Shown: piece by piece, positions 1 to 7,881 of the stretch
Layout of the letters: each line of letters begins with the position of its first letter
Numbering within the stretch: the first letter of the stretch is position 1
IMG/VR virus record: IMGVR_UViG_3300031963_000006
Span: 1 to 64,000 of that record
Direction: 5' to 3' (one strand)
DNA from: a virus
DNA: 64,000 nt
The notes under the pieces: generated by a model
What the model saw: only the letters and a program-made list of their open reading frames with translations
Told to the model about the DNA's origin: nothing
The model's database searches: none
Translations under genes and position numbers: made by a program

Positions 1-1
1 T

Positions 2-439
2 CAAACACCTACTAATACTGCAACACAGACAAACACTCCTACTCAAACACAAACACCTAATGTAACTTCAACTCCTAACCCAACTCCAACACCTACAAAA
101 ACTCCTACAAAAACTAAAACAATGACTCCTACTGTAACTAGAACGGAGAATTATGTACCACCAACACAAACTCCAACACCAAGTAACACACCAACTAGAA
201 GCGTCACACCAACCAGAACACCAACTAAGACAAAAACACCGACTGTAACACCAACTAAGACAAAAACACCGACCGCAACAACTACTAAGACGCCAAATGT
301 GACTCCAACAAATACAAAAACACCAACTAAAACTAAGACACCAACACCAACGGCAACATCGGCGTTAGAACCACTTACAATAGTTTACACATTAACCGAC
401 CCGAATAATTTCAATTTAAAGGGTGTAATAATAAAATAA
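2..439 (+). CDS. C-terminal end of a Pro/Thr-rich virion surface protein (5' partial)
   Basis: The frame is open from the left edge of the window, so the true start lies upstream. Almost the whole visible part (up to about position 360) is a low-complexity linker built on TPTxTxTPT steps in which Thr and Pro dominate and Lys, Gln, Asn and Val fill the variable places. It ends in a short non-repetitive tail of about 26 residues ([20 protein letters not shown]...). The same linker type joins globular domains in the genes at 29035-56735, so this is most likely the end of another modular tail or spike protein. Thr/Pro density of this kind is typical of O-glycosylated mucin-like stalks; glycosylation here is inference. 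No domain identifies a function. Confidence 0.75.
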   Translation, partial: QTPTNTATQTNTPTQTQTPNVTSTPNPTPTPTKTPTKTKTMTPTVTRTENYVPPTQTPTPSNTPTRSVTPTRTPTKTKTPTVTPTKTKTPTATTTKTPNVTPTNTKTPTKTKTPTPTATSALEPLTIVYTLTDPNNFNLKGVIIK

Positions 440-460
440 AATAAATAAAAAACAAAAAAA

Positions 461-1333
461 ATGTCATTACTTTATACATTTAGTACGGGTTCAACTGAGG
501 TCTACTCATTACCTTCTTATAGTTCAGTAACTTCGGCTCAAACGGTTAGTCAGATTAATAATATAACTTCTGTAAACTCGGTTTATAATAGTACTTATCA
601 AAAAATATTTGCAGGACCTTCAGGTGGTAGTTCAATTACCGGTTTAACCATTTATAATTCAGGCAATACTAAAACAGTAATAAACATATCGGGAACTACT
701 TTCGGTATCGATGTTGACAATACCAATGATTTGGTTGCAATAACTAAAACAGGTCCAGGCGAAGACGTTGTTGTAGTTGTTGATGCTTCGTCAAATACCG
801 TTGTAAGTATAATTGATGTTGTTGAAAACGGTTCATACAAAGGAGGTATTGCATCAGACAATAATGGATATTGTTATGTGGTTGGTTCTTCAACCGTAAT
901 GACAAAAGTAGATATTATAAATGGAGTTACGGCGGATACAATAAATATAGGAGGAAGTGGTGAAATCAATAAAAGAGTACTTTTTGATGGTGTAAATAAT
1001 TTTATATATGTTTTGATTCCGGAATCAGGAATAAAGTCTTTTGACGCCAGCGATAATAGTCCACTTGACACACTTAGTATAACCGCAAATACAGATTTTT
1101 TTGTATTTAATCCTGATAAGGAATATATTTATCTTGGTATTGTAACAGGAGGAACTAATGATTTTACCATTACAACAATGGATAAAAATTTATCAATAAT
1201 TAGTGAAACATTCATTTATTCAGGAGCAACAACAGCTTATGACCAATCTGTTTTTGCATTTTATTCACCTGACACCCAATATTTATATGTAGGTGATGTA
1301 AACTCGGATAGTATTTTAGTGTTAACAACATAA
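461..1333 (+). CDS. Beta-propeller-like virion protein
   Basis: 290 residues, no signal peptide, rich in Ser, Thr, Val, Ile, Asn and Gly. The sequence consists of repeating blades of about 45 residues with YVTN-type wording, for example DNNGYCYVVGSSTVMTKVDI, GVNNFIYVLIPESGIKSFD and PDTQYLYVGDVNSDSILVL, which is typical of surface-layer beta-propellers. Related propeller-like modules occur inside the giant proteins at 36079, 43203 and 50213. It lies 21 nt after a Pro/Thr-rich structural gene in the same direction, so a role as a tail-tip or fibre-associated adhesin is likely. The exact ligand cannot be read from the sequence. An enzymatic propeller is possible, but I see no catalytic motif. 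Confidence 0.6.
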   Translation: MSLLYTFSTGSTEVYSLPSYSSVTSAQTVSQINNITSVNSVYNSTYQKIFAGPSGGSSITGLTIYNSGNTKTVINISGTTFGIDVDNTNDLVAITKTGPGEDVVVVVDASSNTVVSIIDVVENGSYKGGIASDNNGYCYVVGSSTVMTKVDIINGVTADTINIGGSGEINKRVLFDGVNNFIYVLIPESGIKSFDASDNSPLDTLSITANTDFFVFNPDKEYIYLGIVTGGTNDFTITTMDKNLSIISETFIYSGATTAYDQSVFAFYSPDTQYLYVGDVNSDSILVLTT

Positions 1334-1354
1334 AAATTAAAATAAAAAAATAAA

Positions 1355-1570
1355 ATGGCAGACATTAATCCAATATATTATTACGGTGACATAGCCGGAG
1401 CAAACGCTCCTCTATCGGCTGGAACCCCAAATGAAGTTTGTATCGCACTATGTGACCAAAGTGTGGTTACAGTTGCTCCTCCTCATCCTGTATGGACTAA
1501 CTTAGGTGGAAAAGCGGTTGTTGAGTTAAATATGGTTGCACTCGGAGGTACATTTGGTTTAAACGGATAA
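1355..1570 (+). CDS. Small hypothetical protein, probably virion-associated
   Basis: 71 residues starting MADINPIYYYGDIAG and ending LGGTFGLNG. I do not recognise a family. It is neutral, rich in Ala, Gly, Pro and Val, without a membrane segment or signal peptide, and contains two Cys (VCIALC). It follows the propeller gene by 21 nt and precedes the next gene by 6 nt, all in one direction, so it probably belongs to the same late transcription unit. The length, the same-strand position and an A-rich leader (aaaaaataaaATG) support it being real. Confidence 0.55.
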   Translation: MADINPIYYYGDIAGANAPLSAGTPNEVCIALCDQSVVTVAPPHPVWTNLGGKAVVELNMVALGGTFGLNG

Positions 1571-1576
1571 TTAATT

Positions 1577-2080
1577 ATGAAGAAAGTAGTAAGATTAACA
1601 GAATCAGAATTAATTAACGTTATCCAACGTATTATAAAAGAAGGTCAATCCGAAATTGATTCAATTTTGGATAAGATAAACCGTGTTGGTTTTGATGGAT
1701 TAACTCCAAAAGAACAATCATATCTCAGACATTATTCTGAAACAGGAGAATATAAAGATGATGAGGAACTTGTAACAAGGTCTCAATCATTTGACTATGA
1801 ACATAGGTTTTCAGATAACATAGGTGGAGTTGATATGACATTTAAATACGAATCAACTGAGGATACTCCTGATGAGATGATTCACAGTGGTTATTTGGAA
1901 ATTAATAACGATGAGTTCTATGGTGAAATTTATTGTGACACAGATGGAACTTACTCAACATGTAATTTTGAGGATGGTGACGGTGTAAATTTATTTGAAA
2001 AATATGAAGGTTTGGAACATGAAGTTGAGAATTTTTTAGATAACGTATGTGAAGAAATAAAAGGAAACGAAGCGGTTTAA
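1577..2080 (+). CDS. Acidic protein with N-terminal LTE tag
   Basis: 167 residues. The first 22 form a basic amphipathic helix with the core VVRLTESELINVIQRIIKE, a tag that recurs in variants at the ends of several other proteins here (2082, 3807, 4820, 5499, 26392, 27688, 58243). After it the protein is strongly acidic, with a probable beta-rich domain (residues about 80-160) containing many Asp and Glu. The tag resembles the capsid-targeting sequences of T4 internal proteins, where the prohead protease cleaves after (L/I)xE, so packaging inside the head is an attractive but unproven inference. No enzymatic motif is visible. It is followed 1 nt later by another tagged gene. Confidence 0.6.
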   Translation: MKKVVRLTESELINVIQRIIKEGQSEIDSILDKINRVGFDGLTPKEQSYLRHYSETGEYKDDEELVTRSQSFDYEHRFSDNIGGVDMTFKYESTEDTPDEMIHSGYLEINNDEFYGEIYCDTDGTYSTCNFEDGDGVNLFEKYEGLEHEVENFLDNVCEEIKGNEAV

Positions 2081-2081
2081 A

Positions 2082-2543
2082 ATGAAAGACAACAAACTAC
2101 AAAATCTAATTAAAAAAGTTTTAGAAGAGCAAACTTCTGATAGATACATGTTCTTTTCTAATTTAGAACAAATGAGAAGACAATGTGATATATTGTTAAG
2201 TAAAAATAGAGATGAAATTGATTCTATTTTGGACAACGGTCACGATTGGGCTCAAGACCATATTGCTGAAGCGAAGAATAATATGGACCAAGTATTTGAT
2301 TTTTTAATGAATGAAACCACCGATGAAGGTGATTTAGATGACCAATCAGATGAAGAAGAAATGGTTATGATGGAGTCAGAAATATCTGAAAAAGCAAAAA
2401 AAAATGTACCCACTAACCCTTCGTTATGGAAAAAATCATTAGATTGGGCAAGAGCTAGATATAAAGTTTGCCCAAGTGCATATTGTAATGGAGCTGCTGC
2501 GAAACATTACAAAAGTAAAGGTGGTAAGTGGAGGAGAAAATAG
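2082..2543 (+). CDS. Protein with N-terminal helix tag and C-terminal PSAY/GGKW basic domain
   Basis: 153 residues. The N-terminus (KLQNLIKKVLEEQ) is a short amphipathic helix like the tag in the preceding protein. The middle is acidic. The C-terminal 45 residues are basic and contain LWKKSLDWARARYKV, PSAYCNGAAAKHYK and GGKWRRK. This combination (LW...A..KY...PSAYANG.A...Y...GGKW) recurs in tailed-phage proteins of unknown function; I recall the family type but not a reliable accession. A basic tail after an acidic body suggests nucleic-acid contact, perhaps an internal head protein. Starts 1 nt after the preceding stop. Confidence 0.6.
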   Translation: MKDNKLQNLIKKVLEEQTSDRYMFFSNLEQMRRQCDILLSKNRDEIDSILDNGHDWAQDHIAEAKNNMDQVFDFLMNETTDEGDLDDQSDEEEMVMMESEISEKAKKNVPTNPSLWKKSLDWARARYKVCPSAYCNGAAAKHYKSKGGKWRRK

Positions 2544-2581
2544 TCTCTTGAATTTTAACAAATTATCCTTATTATTAGATA

Positions 2582-3010
2582 ATGAATAAGAGTAAATTAA
2601 AGGATTACATCTTTATTTTTGCCATTATATTACTTTTGGCATATATTTTCTTTTTGAAAGATAATTTTAAACATGAAGTTGAGTCAACTAAGGAGGTTAA
2701 TACATCACATCAAATTAACCAATTAAGAGATTCTATTAGTATATTAAGATTATCAAATAGAGAATTATTACTTTCATTTTTACAAAGAGAACGTGATTAT
2801 CAAGATGAAACTATAATAAATTATGAGACAAATATTACAAAAGTCACTCCTTCTTTTGGTACTTATGTTGACCATGATAGGGATAAACTTTGGTCAGACC
2901 ATACGTCCCAAGAGGATAGTGTTCCAAGGGGACACTGGGATATTCTTAACCAAAAGACAGGAGGGAGAAGTATTAAAGAGATTAGCGTTGAGGGATTCTT
3001 ACAAAAGTGA
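2582..3010 (+). CDS. Candidate inner-membrane spanin (i-spanin-like)
   Basis: 142 residues. A short basic N-terminus is followed by one clear membrane helix (residues about 9-26, core YIFIFAIILLLAYIFFL) and then a charged, helix-prone segment with heptad character (QINQLRDSISILRLSNRELL, about 45-75). This is the layout of Rz-type i-spanins, which stay in the inner membrane and reach across the periplasm to fuse it with the outer membrane at lysis. Support comes from the next gene (2823-3350), which starts inside this one in another frame and encodes a protein with a signal sequence, like Rz1 within Rz. Spanins diverge so strongly that sequence alone cannot prove this, and a generic membrane-anchored coiled-coil protein remains possible. 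Confidence 0.5.
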   Translation: MNKSKLKDYIFIFAIILLLAYIFFLKDNFKHEVESTKEVNTSHQINQLRDSISILRLSNRELLLSFLQRERDYQDETIINYETNITKVTPSFGTYVDHDRDKLWSDHTSQEDSVPRGHWDILNQKTGGRSIKEISVEGFLQK

Positions 3011-3350
3011 GATAGACTCAATTTTTAAATACTCAAGTGATTGTACTGATGCTCTCTTATTATCAAGAGAAGCATTTTTTGGTTTATTTGATAATTACAA
3101 AGATTTGGAGGAAGAGGCCATGAATTCTGCATTAAAAAATCAGAATTTAGAAAGTCAATTAGAGCAGGCTCAAGAAAAAATATCACAAGAACAAAAAAAG
3201 AAAGTTAGGTGGAAAAGAGCAACTGTTGGTACTAGTATTGTCGCAGTTGGAGCTGTGGCTGCGGTTGTTACAGGGGTATGGTTACCTGCTTTAGCAGTTG
3301 GTGCCGTAGTAGAATTGGGGTATATTTTAACACCTAAAAAGAATAAATAA
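2823..3350 (+). CDS. Signal-peptide protein nested in the upstream gene (o-spanin-like or holin-like candidate)
   Basis: 175 residues. The N-terminus is a good signal peptide (MRQILQKSLLLLVLMLTMIG, with probable cleavage near FGQ-T at residues 24-26). A charged coiled-coil region spans about 90-130. A long hydrophobic stretch (about 134-168, containing SIVAVGAVAAVVTGVW and LPALAVGAVVELGYIL) could be one or two membrane helices, followed by a basic end (TPKKNK). The first 188 nt lie within the preceding gene in a different frame, a classic spanin-pair layout. There is no lipobox Cys, so it is not a standard Rz1 lipoprotein; the C-terminal hydrophobic hairpin could instead anchor it or act like a holin. 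The start is supported by the signal peptide. Confidence 0.5.
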   Translation: MRQILQKSLLLLVLMLTMIGINFGQTIRPKRIVFQGDTGIFLTKRQEGEVLKRLALRDSYKSEIDSIFKYSSDCTDALLLSREAFFGLFDNYKDLEEEAMNSALKNQNLESQLEQAQEKISQEQKKKVRWKRATVGTSIVAVGAVAAVVTGVWLPALAVGAVVELGYILTPKKNK

Positions 3351-3353
3351 TTT

Positions 3354-3383
3354 TTGTGGGATTAGAGTTTTGTCGTATATTTG
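3354..3383 (+). promoter_or_regulatory. Bacteroidota-type promoter before the gene at 3402
   Basis: TTG at 3354-3356, a 19-nt spacer, then TATATTTG at 3376-3383, matching the Bacteroidota -33/-7 consensus (TTG ... TAnnTTTG). The start of transcription would fall near 3390, leaving a leader of about 11 nt to the ATG at 3402. The stretch GTCGTATATTT (3372-3382) also occurs, with one change, on the minus strand upstream of 26300, so it may be a phage-wide early or middle promoter type. Confidence 0.5.
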
Positions 3384-3401
3384 TACCACAAAACACCTAA
3401 T

Positions 3402-3824
3402 ATGTTAAAAAAGTTAATAATCCGCTACAAGTTATTCCTTAGAAAAATTAATAAATTTACTTCTATGGAATCTGAGTTATCAAAAGTTAACACAAGTCAA
3501 TGTACCTTTATTTGTCGTAAATTAATTCATGACAAAAATTCAGAATTGTTGATTGCTCCAATCTCTGAAAAAATGTACATTAAAAATCAAGAATTAGGTA
3601 TATTCATAACTAAAGACGGACATGAGGTAACAATTACTAACCATACGTATAGTTATTTTATTAAACTCAGCCCAAATCAATCTGAAAAACTAAATAATTT
3701 CTTTTTTAAAGAAATGGAAATTAGGGCTAAGATTATGGAACGTGAGCTTGAGGGTCAAATTAAACACTCTTTAGATAAGATATTCACAACTATAAGTTCA
3801 TACGAATCAGAGACCGTTGTTTAA
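3402..3824 (+). CDS. Hypothetical protein with its own promoter
   Basis: 140 residues from the ATG at 3402 (MLKKLIIRYKLFLRKINKF...). An in-frame TTG lies 21 nt upstream but inside the predicted promoter, so the ATG is preferred. The N-terminus is basic, the centre has a short beta-rich region (IFITKDGHEVTITNHTYSYF), and the C-terminal 45 residues are helical and charged. No family is recognised. Unlike its neighbours it has a host-like promoter directly upstream, suggesting expression before the late genes. Its 3' end overlaps the convergent gene at 3807-4526 by 18 nt. Confidence 0.55.
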   Translation: MLKKLIIRYKLFLRKINKFTSMESELSKVNTSQCTFICRKLIHDKNSELLIAPISEKMYIKNQELGIFITKDGHEVTITNHTYSYFIKLSPNQSEKLNNFFFKEMEIRAKIMERELEGQIKHSLDKIFTTISSYESETVV

Positions 3825-4526
3825 AACTGTGTCGATAAGTCTCTTTATTTGACTCTCAGTAAGTTTAATCTGTTCGTTTTGTTTTTTTGGTTTGTATGAA
3901 ACCATAGTTGGTGAATTACCCGTTCCTGATTTTGGGTTACTTTTTTCAGCTCTTCTTTTTTGTTGGCAGGCGGCTCTTTTTTGAGCGTCTGTCATTTTGG
4001 AGGCAACACCTGCTGCTCTACATTTAGGATAACCTTTTGAATCCGCCTCAGGTCTACCACAAGGAGGATGACCACCACCTTCTTTTTTTCTACATATATT
4101 AACCCATGGACCTTTTGGTTGTTTACTTCCCTTAGGTTTCTTTTTAGTACCAAACCAAACACCTAAATCCTCTAATACAGTACTTTCAGTAATCTCAATC
4201 CATTCATTAAGTTTACCAGGTGTTGGATTGATTATATCACCGTCATCGTCACTAATTGTTGGATGATTTTTTTTATAGTTCGATATTTTATTGGATTTTT
4301 TTTCCATTTTTTTAATCTTTTTTTTAGGTTCGTCCATGTGTCCGTCTAAACTATCGTAGTTTAATTCGGCATTATTATATTTTGATACTTGAATTGAAAA
4401 TGGAGATAATTGATTTTTATCAAATTTTTTTAATCCTGGTTGTATAGGAAGACTATAAGAACCTCTACTACCATTTTCAGAAGTGGCTTCGGTTAGGTAT
4501 TGTATAATTTTATTTTTTAAATCCAT
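3807..4526 (-). CDS. Basic protein with LTE tags at both ends and a Cys/Gly/Pro-rich domain
   Basis: 239 residues from the ATG at 4526; a TTG two codons upstream is less likely. The N-terminus (MDLKNKIIQYLTEATSE) resembles a T4 capsid-targeting sequence, with LTE-A like the FIAE-A cleavage site of T4 internal proteins. The C-terminus (IKLTESQIKRLIDTVL) is a second copy of the recurring tag. Residues about 125-200 hold a conserved phage-type domain: GPWVNICRKKEGGGHPPCGR, KGYPKCRAAGVASKMTDAQK, AACQQKRRAEK. Four Cys, HPPCGR and the very basic character suggest a small metal- or nucleic-acid-binding unit; the function is unknown. Overlaps the convergent 3402 gene by 18 nt. Confidence 0.6.
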   Translation of the reverse strand: MDLKNKIIQYLTEATSENGSRGSYSLPIQPGLKKFDKNQLSPFSIQVSKYNNAELNYDSLDGHMDEPKKKIKKMEKKSNKISNYKKNHPTISDDDGDIINPTPGKLNEWIEITESTVLEDLGVWFGTKKKPKGSKQPKGPWVNICRKKEGGGHPPCGRPEADSKGYPKCRAAGVASKMTDAQKRAACQQKRRAEKSNPKSGTGNSPTMVSYKPKKQNEQIKLTESQIKRLIDTVLNNGL

Positions 4527-4554
4527 TAACAAAGTCTTTTTTATTGACTATAAT

Positions 4555-4564
4555 TATAAATATC
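4555..4564. promoter_or_regulatory. Late-promoter-like TATAAATATC between divergent genes
   Basis: Read rightward it contains TATAAATA (4555-4562), identical to the T4 late consensus, 15 nt before the ATG at 4578. Read leftward it is GATATTTAT, the octamer found before many genes in this window, here about 30 nt before the ATG at 4526. Either or both divergent genes could use it. Confidence 0.45.
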
Positions 4565-4577
4565 TAATTACGGTAAA

Positions 4578-4817
4578 ATGGAAAATATCGAAAACAAAGA
4601 ATTCGGCAAATTATTTAACTCAGTTTCATTAATAAGTGAAGAACATTTGGAGTTAATATTAACAACAATGTCTCAAAAAGAATCGATTTATTTATTGGTG
4701 CAAGCTGTTAAGCACGCTCATCATTTGGGTACTTATTCTATCGGAGAAACTGAGGTAATATCTAAAGCAATCAGAGTTATCTCTAAAATAACCGATGATG
4801 AACCAAATAATATTTAA
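4578..4817 (+). CDS. Small conserved-looking helical phage protein
   Basis: 79 residues, mostly helical and acidic: MENIENKEFGKLFNSVSL... then QAVKHAHHLGTYSIGETEVI and SKAIRVISKITDD. The phrase AVKxAHxxGxYSIGExExISKxI reads like a small phage protein family I have seen but cannot name. No membrane segment or catalytic motif. It is an isolated rightward gene between two leftward blocks, preceded by TATAAATA, and ends 2 nt before the convergent gene at 4820. Confidence 0.6.
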   Translation: MENIENKEFGKLFNSVSLISEEHLELILTTMSQKESIYLLVQAVKHAHHLGTYSIGETEVISKAIRVISKITDDEPNNI

Positions 4818-4819
4818 AT

Positions 4820-5488
4820 TTAAGCAGTAGTTGTATTAGTTGTCTGAGTACTACCTGTTACCGGTGTTGTTTGTTTCGCGGGAAACGCACTACAACCTTC
4901 AAATACAGACTCGTCTCTAACAATAAATCCGTCAGTTATACATCTTCTTAAAGCGTTACATAAATCTTGACTTGCAACACCTTCTTTAAACGGATTTAGA
5001 GGAGTTACCGCTCTACCAATTGTCCTACACATTTCTTTAGTTAATTTGGCCTGAGTCTTTGCCCTTTCCGCTTCCATTTTGGCTTGAGTTATTGCTAAAT
5101 CCGCCAGTTCTTTTGTTTTAATATCAGCAGTTAATTGAGCTAAAGTTGAGGCGATTTTTAACTCAGGTTTTGGTGCTTCAGGTGATGAGAGTTGAGTAAC
5201 TTCTTTACTTTTAATCGGAGCCAAATTAGCCGCGGCATCCTTCATTTGTTTTCTATTTTCAATTTCACCAATAGCTTGAGTAATAGCCGAATAAGTCATT
5301 TTACCAAATTTATTATCAGCACCAGTTTTACCTAACATATCACCATAACCCAATTTAACTAATTTGTTTTGAATATCTTGTAATGTTACTGGTTTTTCGG
5401 CCGCTTGTTCTAAAACAATATTTTTTTGAGAGTATAAACTCACTATTTCATTTTTATCTTCTTCTGTTAAAATAAATCTTTTGTTCAT
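4820..5488 (-). CDS. LTE-tagged protein with peptidoglycan-binding-like domain
   Basis: 222 residues. The N-terminus, MNKRFILTEEDKNEIVSLY, is the recurring LTE tag, nearly identical in pattern to the start of the next protein upstream (5499-6371). Residues about 35-72 fit a PGBD_1-type peptidoglycan-binding repeat (LQDIQNKLVKLGYGD ... DNKFGKMTYSAI). The centre (about 95-155) is Ala/Lys/Glu/Gln-rich and coiled-coil-like (KTKELADLAITQAKMEAERA). The C-terminal part has four Cys and ends in a Thr-rich tail (TQTTNTTTA). It may be a virion component that touches the cell wall, or an internal protein; no lytic catalytic domain is present. Confidence 0.6.
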   Translation of the reverse strand: MNKRFILTEEDKNEIVSLYSQKNIVLEQAAEKPVTLQDIQNKLVKLGYGDMLGKTGADNKFGKMTYSAITQAIGEIENRKQMKDAAANLAPIKSKEVTQLSSPEAPKPELKIASTLAQLTADIKTKELADLAITQAKMEAERAKTQAKLTKEMCRTIGRAVTPLNPFKEGVASQDLCNALRRCITDGFIVRDESVFEGCSAFPAKQTTPVTGSTQTTNTTTA

Positions 5489-5498
5489 TTTTTTTATA

Positions 5499-6371
5499 TT
5501 ATTGAGAGAGTTTATCCATTATCGCCTTTAACGTTTTTGGTCCTAAAATTCCATCATCTTTAACTCCTACCTTAGTTTGTAAATCTTTAATTCTTGTAAC
5601 ATTTGGATTTTCTTGGCCACCACTAACTACTGGTTCTGGTTTAGGTTGGACGGTTTGTAAAAATATTTTATCCTGACAACTCCAACTAGATTTTGTACCA
5701 TCAGGAGATACTTTAGTACCGTCATTATAATACCAATAATCACCAACAACATAAGCTACTTTTTCCTTATTATTACCATAATAGACTACCTCAGCTAACG
5801 GGTATTCGGTTATACAAGGATAATTTTCCTTGAATTTTTTTAATTCTGAATTTTGTTTATAAATTACATCTTCTGAAGACTTTTTAGTAGTCTTCCAAGA
5901 GTCCCATGTTCTCACAATTTCGCCGTCACGACCCCTCACTGAAATCCATTCGTTGAAAACTTTTACAGTTGTCAACCACTCTTGAATTTGAGTTTTTAAC
6001 GAATTACTTTGATTAAATTTTCCTCTGAATTCTCTACCATCAGACATTTTTATTGTTATTGTTTTTTGGTCGGTAGACCAACTTCCGGTAACAATTTTAT
6101 TTTTATAATCATTTTCAACTTTAAAATCAATATAACCATTTGGGCACACATTACAAATTAAATTATCATATTGTGGACCGTCAAAAATCATAATTTCAAC
6201 ACATCGATTTTCGAGAATTTCTTTTTTTCCTAAACCTATAGAATCAGCTACTTTAAAAGCGTCCCCTTCCGAGGTTTGTTCATTAATTAAATAATGGTTT
6301 TTTGTTGCCGATTCATGAAGACCGAGTATTCTATTTTTCTCTTCTTCAGTTAATACAAATAAATTTTTCAT
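5499..6371 (-). CDS. LTE-tagged protein with C-terminal peptidoglycan-binding domain
   Basis: 290 residues from the ATG at 6371. An in-frame ATG 12 codons upstream would overlap the neighbouring gene, and the internal Met gives the shared start MKNLFVLTEEEKNRILGLH, so 6371 is chosen. The middle has a beta-rich stretch (VTGSWSTDQKTITIKMSDGR) and several Cys. Residues about 260-290 (IKDLQTKVGVKDDGILGPKT) are a good PGBD_1 match (DLQ..LGV..DG..GP.T..A). There is no visible amidase or lysozyme domain. Together with the gene 10 nt downstream this makes a pair with the same tag and a wall-binding module, probably virion proteins acting at the cell wall. A GATATTTAT element lies just upstream. Confidence 0.6.
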   Translation of the reverse strand: MKNLFVLTEEEKNRILGLHESATKNHYLINEQTSEGDAFKVADSIGLGKKEILENRCVEIMIFDGPQYDNLICNVCPNGYIDFKVENDYKNKIVTGSWSTDQKTITIKMSDGREFRGKFNQSNSLKTQIQEWLTTVKVFNEWISVRGRDGEIVRTWDSWKTTKKSSEDVIYKQNSELKKFKENYPCITEYPLAEVVYYGNNKEKVAYVVGDYWYYNDGTKVSPDGTKSSWSCQDKIFLQTVQPKPEPVVSGGQENPNVTRIKDLQTKVGVKDDGILGPKTLKAIMDKLSQ

Positions 6372-6386
6372 GAAAAATATTTTATT

Positions 6387-6395
6387 ATAAATATC
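6387..6395 (-). promoter_or_regulatory. GATATTTAT element (candidate late promoter)
   Basis: On the minus strand GATATTTAT is followed by 15 nt (AATAAAATATTTTTC) and the ATG at 6371. Spacing and sequence match the elements before 7857, 29035 and 32534. Confidence 0.45.
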
Positions 6396-7857
6396 ATAAA
6401 TCCTCAAAATATTTCAAATTGACTATTTGAAATTTTATGGTTCTTTTATATGTATTTATTTCCCCACTACTTTCAACTTTCATATCGATATAATATTCAT
6501 TTGGTATTTTATCACGAGTATCAAATATGAAATAATATTCGTTTGGGGTTCTATTTAATTTTGTCCAATCCTGTACTTGAACTTCTGTTTGACCTTCTCT
6601 AACATATACTCTATAAAAAGCGTCAACATTAGGTAATAGTTTTTGAGTGGTATAGGCTTGTTTTATTATAACACCTACTTTTCTAATATCGGTGTTATAA
6701 ATCTTTTCATCTTGTTTTAATCCATAGAAATCAAATCCGTATAATTTAGGGTCTTGAGATTTTGGTCCGATTTGGATTGATTTTTTCATCGGATACACCG
6801 AAAAAGTGTTGGTTACATCACCAATATCAAATCCATTTAAAATTAGATTTGTCCATTTGTCAGTAAACATACATGGAGTTTTATATCCCGCCAAAGGAGG
6901 TAATGTGATTTCGTAAACACCCTTGGTTCTTCTACATGAAGTTAAACCTGTTAATCCGACAATACCTCTCCCATAAGCGTCCAAAATTGACACAGTTGGA
7001 TTCACATCCAAATTTATTGGGTTTCCATTATCGAATAGATAAAGGTATAGTTTATTAACTTTACCTAACACAAATTCATTCCTATCGTCTTCGATTAAAT
7101 CATCATATGTTGTTTCCAAAAATGGTTCGTAAAAAGTTTGGGTGTGTCTTGTAAAAAATTGAGTTTCGTAAGCTTCAGTTAATCCTGCTAAATTCTCAAT
7201 TTCAGGTACATATGCAATTCCCCATCCTGAAACACCACTCAACGAACCATTTAAAATTGAATTAATTTCATTGGTCATATCAAAACTAATGTTTTCATTA
7301 CCAAATTGAAAATGTTGTGTGTCAATAATGGTTAAACCACTGTAATTAACAAACCCCTGATTTTTGTTATTATAAAGTCCTGGTTCAGACCATAAATCAA
7401 TAGTAGTTCTTTGATACCAATTAGTAGGTCTTACTGAGTAAGATTCGTCAAATTCACTAAATTCGTAAACCAAATCCCCGTAATCATATCCAACACCCTC
7501 ATCCCAAATTTGGTTTGTTGGTATTCTAAATAATATTAAATCAAATGACGTTGCTCTTTTTCTGTTTTGTGATGTGTTTTGGTTTAATAAGTCATCACCA
7601 CCAAAAAAACCTGTGTTTGTCATTCTTAAAACATGTCTAACACTATCATTACAATCTAATGTAATGGTCCCATAGTCGACTTTTTCCGTTAATAAAGAAA
7701 GGTCTAAATCGAAAATGAAACGACTAAATCCTTCAGGATATTGACTAATGGTGGTTGACCCATAAAATAGTTCTGTAACAGGATTTCTTCCCGTGTTTAC
7801 ATAACTTCTATATATGATGGTGTCGTTTTTACTGAAATAAGAGTTATTTATTGACAT
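6394..7857 (-). CDS. Virion structural protein, beta-rich
   Basis: 487 residues, beta-rich, without signal peptide or membrane segment. The part at about residues 195-260 (FDMTNEINSILNG, GWGIAYVPE, FFTRHTQTFYEPFLETTYDD) resembles the strand pattern of DNRLRE-type or carbohydrate-binding jelly rolls found on phage surfaces, in which F.SR......P.L...Y is typical. The remainder looks like successive immunoglobulin-like domains (for example RRTKGVYEITLPPLAGYKTP). It lies in the same leftward block as the hub-like protein at 7880. A role in baseplate, neck or fibre attachment is likely, but the T4 counterpart cannot be named from sequence alone. Confidence 0.5.
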   Translation of the reverse strand: MSINNSYFSKNDTIIYRSYVNTGRNPVTELFYGSTTISQYPEGFSRFIFDLDLSLLTEKVDYGTITLDCNDSVRHVLRMTNTGFFGGDDLLNQNTSQNRKRATSFDLILFRIPTNQIWDEGVGYDYGDLVYEFSEFDESYSVRPTNWYQRTTIDLWSEPGLYNNKNQGFVNYSGLTIIDTQHFQFGNENISFDMTNEINSILNGSLSGVSGWGIAYVPEIENLAGLTEAYETQFFTRHTQTFYEPFLETTYDDLIEDDRNEFVLGKVNKLYLYLFDNGNPINLDVNPTVSILDAYGRGIVGLTGLTSCRRTKGVYEITLPPLAGYKTPCMFTDKWTNLILNGFDIGDVTNTFSVYPMKKSIQIGPKSQDPKLYGFDFYGLKQDEKIYNTDIRKVGVIIKQAYTTQKLLPNVDAFYRVYVREGQTEVQVQDWTKLNRTPNEYYFIFDTRDKIPNEYYIDMKVESSGEINTYKRTIKFQIVNLKYFEDL

Positions 7858-7872
7858 TAAAATGTTTTATCA

Positions 7873-7881
7873 ATAAATATC
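7873..7881 (-). promoter_or_regulatory. GATATTTAT element (candidate late promoter)
   Basis: Minus-strand GATATTTAT, then 15 nt (TGATAAAACATTTTA) and the ATG at 7857. It overlaps the stop codon of the upstream gene. Confidence 0.45.

Noticed and set aside
2823-3010. Possible frameshift joining the 2582 and 2823 genes.
   Set aside because: Both frames have their own proper features (membrane helix with coiled coil, and a signal peptide at the internal ATG), and no overlap-independent homology runs across; nested genes explain it better.
6371-6407. Earlier start of the 5499 protein at 6407.
   Set aside because: It overlaps the coding end of the 6394 gene, and the internal Met gives the same MKNLFVLTEE-type tag as the neighbouring protein.
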